DNA from: Streptomyces aculeolatus
GTDB lineage: Bacteria > Actinomycetota > Actinomycetes > Streptomycetales > Streptomycetaceae
Length of the DNA: 64,000 nucleotides
Assembly: GCF_020400605.1 (NCBI RefSeq)
Contig: NZ_JAINRD010000001.1
Location: forward strand, 1-64,000
Reading direction: 5' to 3'
Under the pieces are notes generated by a model. It saw only the letters and a program-made list of their open reading frames with translations. It was not told the DNA's origin and did no database searches. The translations under genes were made by a program, and so were the position numbers. This document shows positions 8,841 to 17,107 of this stretch, piece by piece; position 1 is the first letter of the stretch; every line of letters begins with the position of its first letter.

Positions 8841-9794
8841 TTACGCGTCCGCGGGGATCGTGCCGAGGCGGCCGGACTTGAAGTCCTCGAAGGCCTGGGC
8901 CAGTTCCACGTGGGTGTTCATCACGAACGGGCCGTACTGCATCATCGGCTCCCTGATCGGCAGGCCGCCCAGCAGGACCACCTCGAAGTTCTCGCTGCGC
9001 GAGTCCTGCGCGGCGTCCGCCCGGACCGTCAGCGACTCGCCGTGGCCGAAGACCACCGCCTGGCCGGTGCCGAAGGGGCGGGCCTCGGCGCCCGCCGTGC
9101 CGCTGCCGGCGAGGGCGTAGGCGAGGGCGTTGAAGTCCGCGCGCCAGGGGAGGGTCACCTCGGCGCCGGGGGTGACGGAGGCGTGGATCATGGTGATGGG
9201 GGTGTGCGTCGCGCCGGGGCCCGCGTGGCCCTCCAGGTCGCCGGCGATCAGGCGCAGGAGGGCGCCGCCGTCGGGGGAGGTGAGGAGCTTCACGTTCCGG
9301 CCGCGGAGGTCCTGGTACTTCGGCGCGATCATCTTGTTCTCGCGCGGCAGGTTCACCCAGAGCTGCAGGCCGTGGAAGAGGCCGCCGCTGAGGACCAGCT
9401 CCTCCGGCGGGGTCTCGATGTGCAGCAGTCCGCTGCCGGCGGTCATCCACTGGGTGTCGCCGTCCGTGATGACCCCGCCGCCGCCGTGCGAGTCCCGGTG
9501 CACGAACGTGCCGTCGATGATGTACGTCACGGTCTCGAAGCCGCGGTGCGGGTGCCAGGCCGTGCCCTTCGGCTCCCCGGCCTCGTAATCGACCTCCCCC
9601 ATCTGGTCCATCATGATGAACGGGTCGAGGTGGGCGTAGTCGATGCCCGCGAACGCGCGGCGGACCGGGAAGCCCTCGCCCTCGTAGCCCTGCGGCGCGG
9701 TGCTGACCGTGCGCACCGAGCGGGCCTCGGCGGTGGGCGGGGGCGGGGAGACGCGGGGGAGGAGCAGCGGGTTGTCGGTGGTGACTGCAGGCAT
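8841..9794 (-). CDS. Pirin family protein (317 aa)
   Basis: A bicupin protein. The N-terminal pirin domain carries the metal-binding motif WHPHRGFETVTY at about residue 80 and further ligands in the HRDSHGG and LLHIETP regions. The C-terminal pirin_C domain (about 180-290) contains ADFNALAYALAG and SENFEVVLLGG. Bacterial pirins have been described as quercetinases, redox sensors or enzyme modulators, and the sequence does not choose between these. The start has a good ribosome binding site (GAGGAGACCCC before ATG). An 18-bp inverted repeat lies in the leader at 9816-9833, so the gene is probably regulated. Confidence 0.93.
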   Translation of the reverse strand: MPAVTTDNPLLLPRVSPPPPTAEARSVRTVSTAPQGYEGEGFPVRRAFAGIDYAHLDPFIMMDQMGEVDYEAGEPKGTAWHPHRGFETVTYIIDGTFVHRDSHGGGGVITDGDTQWMTAGSGLLHIETPPEELVLSGGLFHGLQLWVNLPRENKMIAPKYQDLRGRNVKLLTSPDGGALLRLIAGDLEGHAGPGATHTPITMIHASVTPGAEVTLPWRADFNALAYALAGSGTAGAEARPFGTGQAVVFGHGESLTVRADAAQDSRSENFEVVLLGGLPIREPMMQYGPFVMNTHVELAQAFEDFKSGRLGTIPADA

Positions 9795-9815
9795 GGGGTC
9801 TCCTCGGTTGGTCCG

Positions 9816-9833
9816 CCCTCAGGTGGTTGAGGG
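9816..9833 (-). promoter_or_regulatory. Inverted repeat in pirin leader, candidate operator
   Basis: CCCTCA-N6-TGAGGG is a perfect 6-bp inverted repeat 22 nt upstream of the pirin start codon, next to TTTAAC on the minus strand. The position and symmetry suggest a repressor or MerR-type activator site. The binding protein is unknown. Confidence 0.45.
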
Positions 9834-9868
9834 TTAAACGACCTCCGAGGGCCGTCTCATTCCCGCGC

Positions 9869-10402
9869 TCAGCCGTACATCCGGCGCATCGCGAAGTCGA
9901 CCATCTCCTCGACCGCCTTCGCGTCCACGACCATCCGGTGGTCGCCCTCGATGTCCAGCACGAAGCCGTACCCCGTGGGCAGCAGGTCGATGACCTCCGC
10001 GCCGGTGACCGTGAAGTACTTCGACTCCCGGCCCGCGTAGCGGCGCAGCTCCTTCAGCGAGCTGAAGAGCGGGATCACCGGCTGCTGGGTGTTGTGCAGG
10101 GCGAGGAAGCCGGGGTTGTCGCCGCGGGGGCAGTAGATCTTGGAGGTGGCGAAGATCTGCTGGAAGTCCTCGGAGCCGATGGCGCCGCCCGCGAAGGCCT
10201 TGACCGCGTCCGCGAGGGACGGCGGGGCGGGCTGGGACGGCTCGGGGTAGAGGGGCTGCTGCTCGGCGTAGCCGGGGGCGGGCTGGTCGTACGGCCCGGG
10301 GGGCGGCGCGGCGTACTGGTGCCCCTGGGGGTGCCCCGGCGGGGGCGCCTGGGGGTGGCCCTGGGGGGCGCCGTAACCGGCGGACTGGTCGTAGCCGTAC
10401 AT
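9869..10402 (-). CDS. SseB-like family protein with Pro/Gln-rich N-terminus (177 aa)
   Basis: Residues 1-62 form a low-complexity segment rich in Gly, Pro, Gln and Tyr (MYGYDQSAGYG, then PPPGPYDQPAPGY). They are followed by a globular domain of about 115 residues resembling the SseB N-terminal domain (QQPVIPLFSSLKELRRY, YFTVTGAEVIDLLP, GDHRMVVDAKAVEEM). The function of actinobacterial SseB-like proteins is unknown. The ATG at 10402 starts the low-complexity tail directly; an ATG at 10468 is an alternative, and neither has a strong ribosome binding site. Divergent from the acyl-CoA dehydrogenase gene. Confidence 0.8.
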   Translation of the reverse strand: MYGYDQSAGYGAPQGHPQAPPPGHPQGHQYAAPPPGPYDQPAPGYAEQQPLYPEPSQPAPPSLADAVKAFAGGAIGSEDFQQIFATSKIYCPRGDNPGFLALHNTQQPVIPLFSSLKELRRYAGRESKYFTVTGAEVIDLLPTGYGFVLDIEGDHRMVVDAKAVEEMVDFAMRRMYG

Positions 10403-10547
10403 GTTTTCAAGCCTAGCCGCGTCGCGGGCGTGCAGGTGGTGACTCCGCCAGTCGGACGGATGTGACAAGAGGAGGGTTGCGTTTTATTACTGACGGGTAG
10501 CATCATGGATGGTCGCTGATCCCTTTTGCCTGATACGGAGCCTGCGC

Positions 10548-12386
10548 ATGGGCCACTACAAGTCGAACCTCCGGGACATCGAGTTCAACCTCTTCGAGGT
10601 GCTGGGCCGCGGCGACGTCTACGGCACGGGCCCCTTCGAGGACATGGACACCGAGACCGCGCGGAGCGTGCTCACGGAGATCGCCCGGCTGGCCGAGAAC
10701 GACCTGGCCGAGTCCTTCACCGACGGCGACCGCAATCCCCCGGTCTTCGACCCGGAGACCGGCACCGCCCCCGTTCCCGCGGCCTTCAAGAAGTCGTACG
10801 AGACCTACATGGACGCCGAGTGGTGGCGCCTGGGCCTGCCCGAGGAGATCGGCGGCACGGCGACGCCGTCGTCGCTGATCTGGGCGTACGCCGAGATGGT
10901 GCTGGGCGCGAACCCGGCCGTGTGGATGTACGCCTCCGGGCCGGCCTTCGCGGGCGTGCTGTACGACGAGGGCACCGAGGAGCAGCGCAAGGCCGCCCGG
11001 CTGATGGTCGAGCGGCGCTGGGGCTCGACGATGGTGCTCACCGAGCCGGACGCCGGCTCCGACGTGGGCGCCGGCCGGGCGAAGGCGCTGGAGCAGCCGG
11101 ACGGCACGTGGCACATCGAGGGCGTGAAGCGCTTCATCACCTCCGGCGAGCACGACCTGTCGGAGAACATCGTGCACTTCGTGCTGGCCCGCCCGGAGGG
11201 CGCCGGGCCCGGCACGAAGGGGCTGAGCCTGTTCGTCGTGCCGAAGTACGACTTCGACTGGGAGACCGGCGAGCTGGGCGACCGCAACGGCGTTTACGCC
11301 ACCAACGTCGAGCACAAAATGGGCCTGAAGGTCTCCAACACCTGCGAGCTGACCTTCGGCACTGCATCTCCCGGGGGGCACCCCGCGAAGGGCTGGCTGC
11401 TCGGCGGGAAGCACGACGGCATCCGCCAGATGTTCAAGATCATCGAGTTTGCGCGGATGATGGTCGGCACGAAGGCCATCGCCACCCTCTCGACCGGCTA
11501 CCTCAACGCGCTGGAGTACGCCAAGGAGCGCGTCCAGGGCCCGGACCTGGCGCAGTTCACCGACAAGACCGCGCCGCGCGTGACCATCACGCACCACCCG
11601 GACGTGCGCCGCTCGCTGATGACGCAGAAGGCGTACGCCGAGGGCATGCGCGCCCTCGTCCTCTACACCGCCTCCGTGCAGGACACCATCCAGGTCCGCG
11701 AGGCCGCGGGCGAGGACACCTCCGCGCAGCACGCGCTGAACGACCTGCTGCTGCCCATCGTCAAGGGGTACGGGTCGGAGAAGTCGTACGAGCAGCTCGC
11801 CCAGTCCCTGCAGACCTTCGGCGGCTCCGGCTATCTGCAGGAGTACCCGATCGAGCAGTACATCCGCGACGCGAAGATCGACACGCTCTACGAGGGCACC
11901 ACCGCCATCCAGGGGCAGGACTACTTCTTCCGGAAGATCGTCCGCAACCAGGGGCAGGCGCTCACCTCGCTGGCCGAGGAGATCAAGAAGTTCCTGGCCG
12001 AGGCGGTCGGCGGGGAGCAGCTGGCCGCGGCGCGCGACACGCTGGCCGGGGCGGCGGTGGACCTGGAGGCCATCGTCGGCGTGATGCTGACCGACCTGGC
12101 CGCCACCGAGAAGGACGTGAAGTCCATCTACAAGGTGGGGCTCAACACCACCGGCCTGCTGCTCGCCTCCGGCGACGTCGTGATCGCGTACCTGCTGCTG
12201 AAGGGCGCCGCGGTGGCCGCGGAGAAGCTGCCGACGGCCGCGGCGAAGGACGTCGCGTTCTACCAGGGGAAGATCGCGGCGGCGACCTTCTTCGCCCGGA
12301 ACGTGCTGCCGCGGGTCGCGATGCAGCGGTCGCTGGCGGAGAGCACGGACCAGTCGCTGATGGAACTGGACGAAGCCGCGTTCTGA
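10548..12386 (+). CDS. Acyl-CoA dehydrogenase, FadE5-like long form (612 aa)
   Basis: An FAD-dependent enzyme that introduces the alpha,beta double bond into acyl-CoA in beta-oxidation. The N-terminus [18 protein letters not shown] matches what I remember of mycobacterial FadE5, and the 612-aa length with a C-terminal extension also fits. FAD- and substrate-binding motifs are present ([25 protein letters not shown], and [17 protein letters not shown] near residue 440). The catalytic base probably lies in [12 protein letters not shown]. The ATG at 10548 has GGAG 9 nt upstream and is preferred over an upstream in-frame start at 10509. A hairpin-rich segment separates it from the convergent sulfotransferase gene. 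Confidence 0.95.
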   Translation: MGHYKSNLRDIEFNLFEVLGRGDVYGTGPFEDMDTETARSVLTEIARLAENDLAESFTDGDRNPPVFDPETGTAPVPAAFKKSYETYMDAEWWRLGLPEEIGGTATPSSLIWAYAEMVLGANPAVWMYASGPAFAGVLYDEGTEEQRKAARLMVERRWGSTMVLTEPDAGSDVGAGRAKALEQPDGTWHIEGVKRFITSGEHDLSENIVHFVLARPEGAGPGTKGLSLFVVPKYDFDWETGELGDRNGVYATNVEHKMGLKVSNTCELTFGTASPGGHPAKGWLLGGKHDGIRQMFKIIEFARMMVGTKAIATLSTGYLNALEYAKERVQGPDLAQFTDKTAPRVTITHHPDVRRSLMTQKAYAEGMRALVLYTASVQDTIQVREAAGEDTSAQHALNDLLLPIVKGYGSEKSYEQLAQSLQTFGGSGYLQEYPIEQYIRDAKIDTLYEGTTAIQGQDYFFRKIVRNQGQALTSLAEEIKKFLAEAVGGEQLAAARDTLAGAAVDLEAIVGVMLTDLAATEKDVKSIYKVGLNTTGLLLASGDVVIAYLLLKGAAVAAEKLPTAAAKDVAFYQGKIAAATFFARNVLPRVAMQRSLAESTDQSLMELDEAAF

Positions 12387-12443
12387 GACGTGGCCCCCGG
12401 GGCCCGGACACGGCGCCGTTCGACGACGAGGGCGGCGCCGGAT

Positions 12444-12492
12444 CCGGACCCCGGTGGGCTCCCGGAGCGTCGCTCCCGGAGCCGGGGGGCCG
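12444..12492. terminator. Long imperfect GC hairpin between convergent genes
   Basis: The near-palindromic blocks GCTCCCGGAGC (twice, separated by GTC) are flanked by CCGGACCCCGG and CCGGGGGGCCGG. The structure can fold into one long hairpin between the ends of the acyl-CoA dehydrogenase and sulfotransferase genes. Confidence 0.5.
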
Positions 12493-12494
12493 GG

Positions 12495-13466
12495 TCAGCC
12501 CGCGTACCCCCAGGCGGCGGCGTACTCCGCCATCTCCGGCGACAGCTCGGCGGCCCCCTCCTCGAAGGTGCGGGCCGCCTGGATCCGGCCGGACTTGATG
12601 TTGTCGCTGCGGTCGCCGAGGTTGGGCCGGAGCCGGCCGTGGTCCTGCTCGCCGTACTCCAGCATCGACGCCTCGAACTCCACCTCCAGGTACGCGCACA
12701 CCTCCCGCATGACCCGCTCCGGGTCGGAGGTCAGGTCCTCGTACGTGAGGGTGTGGCCGTCGAGCGCGGTGCGGGCCCGCTCCAGCGGCTCGAAGTACTT
12801 CAGCGCGTTCGCCTCGTTCTGCGCGCGGGTGGAGGTGTTGGACTTGCGGTTGTCCAACGAGCTGACGACGCCCTCGGGATGGCGCAGCAGGAACAGGAAC
12901 TTCGCCTTCGGCCAGGCGTGCGCCAGCCGCTCCCAGGCCCACACGTTGCCCGGGGTCTTGTCGACGACGACGTCCTTGCCGCTGCGCTCCAGCTCCAGGT
13001 GCAGCACCCGGTCCCACAGCACGTGCTCCAGCTCCACCTTGTCCAGGCCCAGTTCGAGCATGGACTGGTCGGAGAAGCCGGGGGTCAGCTCCACGCCGAG
13101 GGTGCGCAGGTGCAGCTCGTGCGGGGCGCGTATCCGGGAATGGCTGTTGAGCAGCATGCGCAGCAGGGTCGAGCCGGAGCGCACCGGCGCGAGCACGAAG
13201 ACCGGCGCCTCGACCTGCCGGGGCATGGCGTCCACCCCGTAGTCCAGGGCGACCGTCTTCTTCGGCGGGCGCGGGCCCTTCGGCTTCGCCTGCTCCGGAG
13301 TCGTCTGCGGCGTCGCGGCCTCGGGCGCCACCTGGGCCGCGGAGTTCGCCTCCGCGCCCGGGCCCGTCAACTGCCGCGGCGGCCGGAGCGCCTCGCCCAG
13401 CAGCCGAGCTCTGCGCTTGATGCCCGTGTTCACGACTCCCATGGGGCCTCTGCCACCTTCCGTCAT
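12495..13466 (-). CDS. Sulfotransferase family protein (about 323 aa)
   Basis: A PAPS-dependent sulfotransferase-like protein. The 5'-phosphosulfate loop is FVLAPVRSGSTLLRMLLNSH near residue 75. A 3'-phosphate-binding region follows, with a conserved arginine and serine (FLFLLRHPEGVVSSLDNR), and LTYEDLTSDPERVMREV lies near the C-terminus. Residues 1-60 are basic and Ala/Pro-rich and probably disordered. ATG codons at 13466 and 13442 and a GTG at 13484 are all possible starts; the ATG at 13442 has AGAGG close upstream. The acceptor is unknown; lipid, glycan and secondary-metabolite acceptors all occur in the family. It stands alone, convergent with the acyl-CoA dehydrogenase. Confidence 0.85.
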   Translation of the reverse strand: MTEGGRGPMGVVNTGIKRRARLLGEALRPPRQLTGPGAEANSAAQVAPEAATPQTTPEQAKPKGPRPPKKTVALDYGVDAMPRQVEAPVFVLAPVRSGSTLLRMLLNSHSRIRAPHELHLRTLGVELTPGFSDQSMLELGLDKVELEHVLWDRVLHLELERSGKDVVVDKTPGNVWAWERLAHAWPKAKFLFLLRHPEGVVSSLDNRKSNTSTRAQNEANALKYFEPLERARTALDGHTLTYEDLTSDPERVMREVCAYLEVEFEASMLEYGEQDHGRLRPNLGDRSDNIKSGRIQAARTFEEGAAELSPEMAEYAAAWGYAG

Positions 13467-13597
13467 ACCGTGCCTGCCCGTCACTCCCCCCGTGCGGACG
13501 GCCGGTGCCTCAGTGGCAACAGGCGACGCGCACCCGGAAGAACGTAAGACAACGATTCGGCAAAGGCAATGGCTCGATTCCGCTTCTCACTCACGTC

Positions 13598-13603
13598 TTA
13601 GGC
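13598..13603 (+). promoter_or_regulatory. Candidate -10 element for leaderless aminopeptidase transcript
   Basis: TAGGCT lies 7 nt before the ATG at 13611 and there is no Shine-Dalgarno. The spacing fits transcription starting at the start codon. Confidence 0.35.
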
Positions 13604-13610
13604 TTGGCTC

Positions 13611-15011
13611 ATGACCTCTGCTTCTCCGCCCCGGTTCGACCGCAGCCACACCGACGACCTCGCCGGGTACCTCACCGCCTCCCCCACGCCGTACCACGCC
13701 GTGGCGGAGGCCGCCCGGCGGCTGGAGAAGGCCGGGTTCACCCAGCTCCGGGAGACCGACGCCTGGGACGCCACGGCCGGCGGCCGCTACGTGCTGCGCG
13801 GCGGTGCGCTCATCGCCTGGTACGTGCCCGAGGGCAGCGCCCCCGAGACGCCGTTCCACATCGTCGGCGCCCACACGGACTCCCCCAACCTGCGGGTCAA
13901 GCCGGTGCCGGACACCGGCTCGCACGGCTGGCGGCAGATCGCGGTCGAGGTCTACGGCGGGCCGCTGCTGAACAGCTGGCTGGACCGGGACCTGGGGCTG
14001 GCGGGCCGGCTGACGCTGCGGCCGGGCGCGACGGACGCGGGCGCGGGCGCGGGGACGGACGCGGGCGCGGGCGCGGGGACGGACGCGGACCCGGGTGCCG
14101 GCGGCGGCCGGGGGCCGGGCGGTGGGGAGGTGCGGCTGGTCAACGTCGACCGGCCGCTGCTGCGCGTACCCCAGCTCGCCATCCACCTCGACCGGGGCGT
14201 CGTCTCCGAGGGCCTGAAGCTCGACAAGCAGCGCCACGCGACGCCGATCTGGGGCCTCGGCCCCGTACGCGAGGGCGACCTCGTCGACTTCCTGGCCGCG
14301 GAGGCCGGGGTCGCGCCGGACGACATCATCGGCTGGGACCTGATGGCGCACAGCGTCGAACCCCCCGCCTACCTCGGCCGCGACCGCGAACTGCTCGCGG
14401 GCCCGCGCATGGACAACCTCCTCTCCGTGCACGCCGGCGTCGCCGCCCTCACCGCCGCGGCGGCTGCCGGCACCCCGCCGACCACGATCCCCGTGCTGGC
14501 CGCCTTCGACCACGAGGAGACCGGCAGCCAGTCCGACACCGGCGCGGAGGGCCCCCTCCTCGGCACCGTCCTGCGCCGCACCGTCGCCGCCCGCGGCGGC
14601 TCGTACGACGACACCGCGCGCGCCCTGGCCGGCTCCGTCTGCCTCTCCTCCGACACCGGCCACGCCGTGCACCCGAACTACCCCGAGCGGCACGAGCCGG
14701 GCCACCACCCGATGCCGAACGCGGGCCCGATCCTCAAGGTCAACGTCAACCAGCGCTACGCCACGGACGGCACCGGCCGCGGGATCCTCGCCACCGCCTG
14801 CGAGCGGGCCGGCGTGCCGTGGCAGACGTTCGTCTCGAACAACGCGATGCCCTGCGGCACGACCATCGGCCCCATCACGGCGGCCCGCCACGGGATCACG
14901 ACCGTGGACATCGGGGTGGCCATCCTCTCGATGCACTCGGCGCGGGAGCTGTGCGGCGCGGAGGACCCGCACCTGCTGGCCGCCGCGCTGGCGGCGTTCC
15001 TGACGGAGTGA
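13611..15011 (+). CDS. M18 family aspartyl-type aminopeptidase (466 aa)
   Basis: A cytoplasmic zinc aminopeptidase that removes N-terminal residues, often acidic ones, from peptides. The zinc ligands and catalytic motifs appear in order: IVGAHTDSPNLRVKP (His 88), LAAFDHEETGSQSDTGAEG, SSDTGHAVHPNYPERHEP, and the C-terminal VDIGVAILSMHSARE. Residues about 141-168 are a Gly/Ala/Thr/Asp-rich insert encoded by an in-frame 24-bp tandem repeat. The insert sits in a loop of the family fold and probably does not disturb the active site. The start is apparently leaderless. The downstream gene is convergent. Confidence 0.95.
   Translation: MTSASPPRFDRSHTDDLAGYLTASPTPYHAVAEAARRLEKAGFTQLRETDAWDATAGGRYVLRGGALIAWYVPEGSAPETPFHIVGAHTDSPNLRVKPVPDTGSHGWRQIAVEVYGGPLLNSWLDRDLGLAGRLTLRPGATDAGAGAGTDAGAGAGTDADPGAGGGRGPGGGEVRLVNVDRPLLRVPQLAIHLDRGVVSEGLKLDKQRHATPIWGLGPVREGDLVDFLAAEAGVAPDDIIGWDLMAHSVEPPAYLGRDRELLAGPRMDNLLSVHAGVAALTAAAAAGTPPTTIPVLAAFDHEETGSQSDTGAEGPLLGTVLRRTVAARGGSYDDTARALAGSVCLSSDTGHAVHPNYPERHEPGHHPMPNAGPILKVNVNQRYATDGTGRGILATACERAGVPWQTFVSNNAMPCGTTIGPITAARHGITTVDIGVAILSMHSARELCGAEDPHLLAAALAAFLTE
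14031..14102 (+). repeat. In-frame 24-bp tandem repeat inside the M18 aminopeptidase gene
   Basis: Two identical 24-bp units (14031-14054, 14055-14078) and one diverged unit (14079-14102) encode TDAGAGAG, TDAGAGAG and TDADPGAG. The unit is a multiple of three, so changes in copy number would keep the frame. Confidence 0.9.
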
Positions 15012-15099
15012 GCCGGCCGGCCTCCTTTCCCGGGTTGCGGACCACCGCGGGTCGGGCCGGCAGCGTGCCGTCGGCCCGCCCGCTGCGGCAGTCGCCGGT

Positions 15100-15498
15100 C
15101 TACTCGACGGGGACCGTCATTCCGACGCCGATCACCTCGTCGTCGCAGACGACCCTCACCGGGACCGCGGTGAAGTCGTCGATGGTGACGTCCTGGTAGT
15201 CGTACTCGAACGGAGTCGTTCCCGGAGGGGTGATCCTGGCGTCCAGGTGGTCCGGCGGCGGAAGCTGCCCGACGTAGATCAGGCAGCGGGCGTGGGGATC
15301 GTAGAAGCCGTCGTTGAACTGGCCGTTCATCCGTACCGTGGAGGCGTCGGTCTGGACGAACGTCACCCGGCCGCCGAGCATGTCGGCGTAGGTGACGTCG
15401 CCGACGTCGGCTTGGGCCGGGGAAGCCCCTGTCAGGACGGTCCCGGCCAGGGCAACCGCAGCCGCGGTGGCCGAGATCACGGATCGAAGCCTGCGCAT
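15100..15498 (-). CDS. Secreted hypothetical protein (132 aa)
   Basis: A small protein with a classical Sec signal peptide. It has basic residues (RRLR), a hydrophobic core to about residue 25, and a probable cleavage after ASPAQA near residue 30. The mature part of about 100 residues is acidic and beta-rich by inspection. Its two cysteines (in ARCLIYV and VVCDDE) could form one disulfide. I recognise no family. The ATG at 15498 has GAAGGTG upstream at good spacing. It is convergent with the aminopeptidase gene and lies next to a second secreted protein on the same strand, 136 bp away, so the two need not form an operon. Confidence 0.75.
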   Translation of the reverse strand: MRRLRSVISATAAAVALAGTVLTGASPAQADVGDVTYADMLGGRVTFVQTDASTVRMNGQFNDGFYDPHARCLIYVGQLPPPDHLDARITPPGTTPFEYDYQDVTIDDFTAVPVRVVCDDEVIGVGMTVPVE

Positions 15499-15634
15499 CA
15501 GTGCACCTTCTGTTCCGTCGTGGGCCTCCCCGCATGGGAGGCACCCTCAGACCTGTGCAACGGCGCGGACCACAGTTCGTGATCATGCCGAACGAGTGAA
15601 GATCGACTAGGTGCCGGATGCCGCAAGCAGGGCG

Positions 15635-16405
15635 TTACGCGTACGGCCTGATGGCCACCGTGGCGTCGAGTTCGAGCCGGTTCTCCCCCGCCGGGGCCGG
15701 CAGGTCCAGCAGCCGGTCCAGGACCGGGCCGGCCAGGCGTCCGCAGCCGCCGGTGCGCGGGGCGGCGAACTCCGTGTCCGCGGCGGCGAAGGAAACCATC
15801 AGCGGGTCCTGGGATATGACCTCCGTGGGGCGGGTGTCCTTCAGGACGAGGTGGACCGGCTCCGCGGCCGCCCCGCCTATGGAGCAGCCCTCCGGCAGCA
15901 GCGGGCCGCCGACCGCGAGGGTCAGGTCCAGCTCGCCGCGGCGCGCGTCGTCGGCTTCGAAGTCGCTGTAGCCCCCGTACTGCGGCGTGAGCGTCAGCGG
16001 CGTGCCCCCCACCCGTATCGGCTCGGCCGTCATCTCGCCGAACACCTGCGCATACGCGCCGTCGACCCGGCCCTCCGCGAACGTCAGCGTCATCGGCCGG
16101 TCGATGGGCTCGTCCACTCCGCCGACCCGCAGCCGCCCCGTCGCGTGCATCACCTCGCAGCGCCAGGTCCCGGGGTCGGCACCCTCGGGCAGCTCGGCCA
16201 CCGCCGGGCAGGCACCGAAGTCGAACCCGGACCCGGGCGGGCCGGGCGCCGCAGAGGCGGAGGCAGGGGCGGAGGCAGAGGCGGGGGCGGCGCCGGCGGT
16301 GAGGACGGCGAGCAGGGCGGTGAGCGCGGTCGCCGCGGTGGCCGCGGTCGCGGTGAGGCGGGCAGCGGCCGTTCCGTACGACCTGCGGTTCCAGTTCTTG
16401 GTCAT
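15635..16405 (-). CDS. Secreted hypothetical protein, Ala-rich signal region (256 aa)
   Basis: The N-terminus is a long Ala/Thr-rich hydrophobic segment after NRRSYG. A probable signal-peptidase site lies near APASA at about residue 45. A globular domain of about 200 residues follows, with four cysteines (FGACPAV, TWRCEVM, PEGCSIG, GGCGRLA) that could pair as two disulfides. I do not recognise the family. It is transcribed divergently from the ArsR-like regulator over a 52-bp gap that carries a palindrome and a related inverted repeat, so it is the likely regulatory target of that neighbour. Confidence 0.75.
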   Translation of the reverse strand: MTKNWNRRSYGTAAARLTATAATAATALTALLAVLTAGAAPASASAPASASAAPGPPGSGFDFGACPAVAELPEGADPGTWRCEVMHATGRLRVGGVDEPIDRPMTLTFAEGRVDGAYAQVFGEMTAEPIRVGGTPLTLTPQYGGYSDFEADDARRGELDLTLAVGGPLLPEGCSIGGAAAEPVHLVLKDTRPTEVISQDPLMVSFAAADTEFAAPRTGGCGRLAGPVLDRLLDLPAPAGENRLELDATVAIRPYA

Positions 16406-16418
16406 GGCGGCAGCATTA

Positions 16419-16452
16419 CAGAGATTCCTCTGCAAAGAAACCTCTGCAGAGG
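16419..16452. promoter_or_regulatory. Candidate ArsR-type operator, two related inverted repeats
   Basis: The divergent gap contains CAGAG-ATTC-CTCTG (16419-16432) and the perfect 12-bp palindrome CCTCTGCAGAGG (16441-16452). CCTCTGCA occurs in both. The second site touches the ribosome binding site of the regulator gene. This suggests autoregulation and control of the divergent secreted-protein gene. Confidence 0.6.
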
Positions 16453-16457
16453 AACCT

Positions 16458-17033
16458 GTGGATAAACTGGCGGCCATGACGGACGAGAGGCGCAAGGTCA
16501 GCAGCCCGGAAGCGCTCAAAGCGCTCGCGCACCCGCTGCGGCTGCGCATCCTGCGCCACCTCTCGGTGCACGGCCCGGCGACGTCGACGACGCTCGCGGC
16601 GGCGCTGGACGAGAACACCGGAACGCTCAGCTACCACCTGCGCATGCTGGAGCGCGGCGGCCTCATCGAGGACATCCCGGAGCGGTCGGCGGGCCGCGAA
16701 CGCTGGTGGCGCGGCGTACCGGGACTGGACATCCGCCGCCCGCCGATGGACGACGTCACAGCGGGGGAGCGGGCGGTGATAGCGGAACTGGACCGGCTGC
16801 GCGGGGCGGAGGACCTGGAGCTGGCGCGGCGGTTCGCGGCGGGGCAGCAGGAGGAGACGGAGGAGGGGTGGCTGCGGGGGTCACGCGGACTGAGCCACCT
16901 GACGAAGGAGCAGCTCGACGCCTTCCACGACGACTACCTGAAGCTCCTGGCCAAGTACCGCCACACCCCGGAGAACGCGGCCCCGGGCGCGCGGCCGGTC
17001 CACCTCCGCTGGTTCGGCATCCCGGCGGACTAG
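16458..17033 (+). CDS. ArsR-like winged-helix transcriptional regulator (about 191 aa)
   Basis: A helix-turn-helix domain lies at about residues 15-85 (ALKALAHPLRLRILRHL, TTLAAALDENTGTLSYHLRMLERGG), typical of the ArsR/HTH_20 group. A C-terminal helical region follows (about 95-190, WLRGSRGLSHLTKEQLDAFHDDYLKLL), as in regulators of this size in Streptomyces. No cysteine metal site is visible, so a metal-sensing role is not supported. GTG at 16458 has GAGGAA just upstream; the ATG at 16476 is in frame but has no ribosome binding site. The stop codon overlaps, on the other strand, an in-frame stop that follows the downstream thioredoxin-NHL gene. Confidence 0.85.
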   Translation: MDKLAAMTDERRKVSSPEALKALAHPLRLRILRHLSVHGPATSTTLAAALDENTGTLSYHLRMLERGGLIEDIPERSAGRERWWRGVPGLDIRRPPMDDVTAGERAVIAELDRLRGAEDLELARRFAAGQQEETEEGWLRGSRGLSHLTKEQLDAFHDDYLKLLAKYRHTPENAAPGARPVHLRWFGIPAD

Positions 17034-17107
17034 GCGGCGGGCTCCCCGGGGAGCCGGTCGGCGAGGGCGTGGACCGCCGCCAGGACGGTCGCGAAGCCCT
17101 CGGTCAG

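Noticed and set aside
13490..13600. tRNA-like pieces (GCCT-loop-AGGC arm and a GGCTCGATTCC stretch) before the aminopeptidase gene
   Set aside because: No acceptor stem or paired T-stem can be formed and there is no anticodon arm at the right distance; chance similarity.
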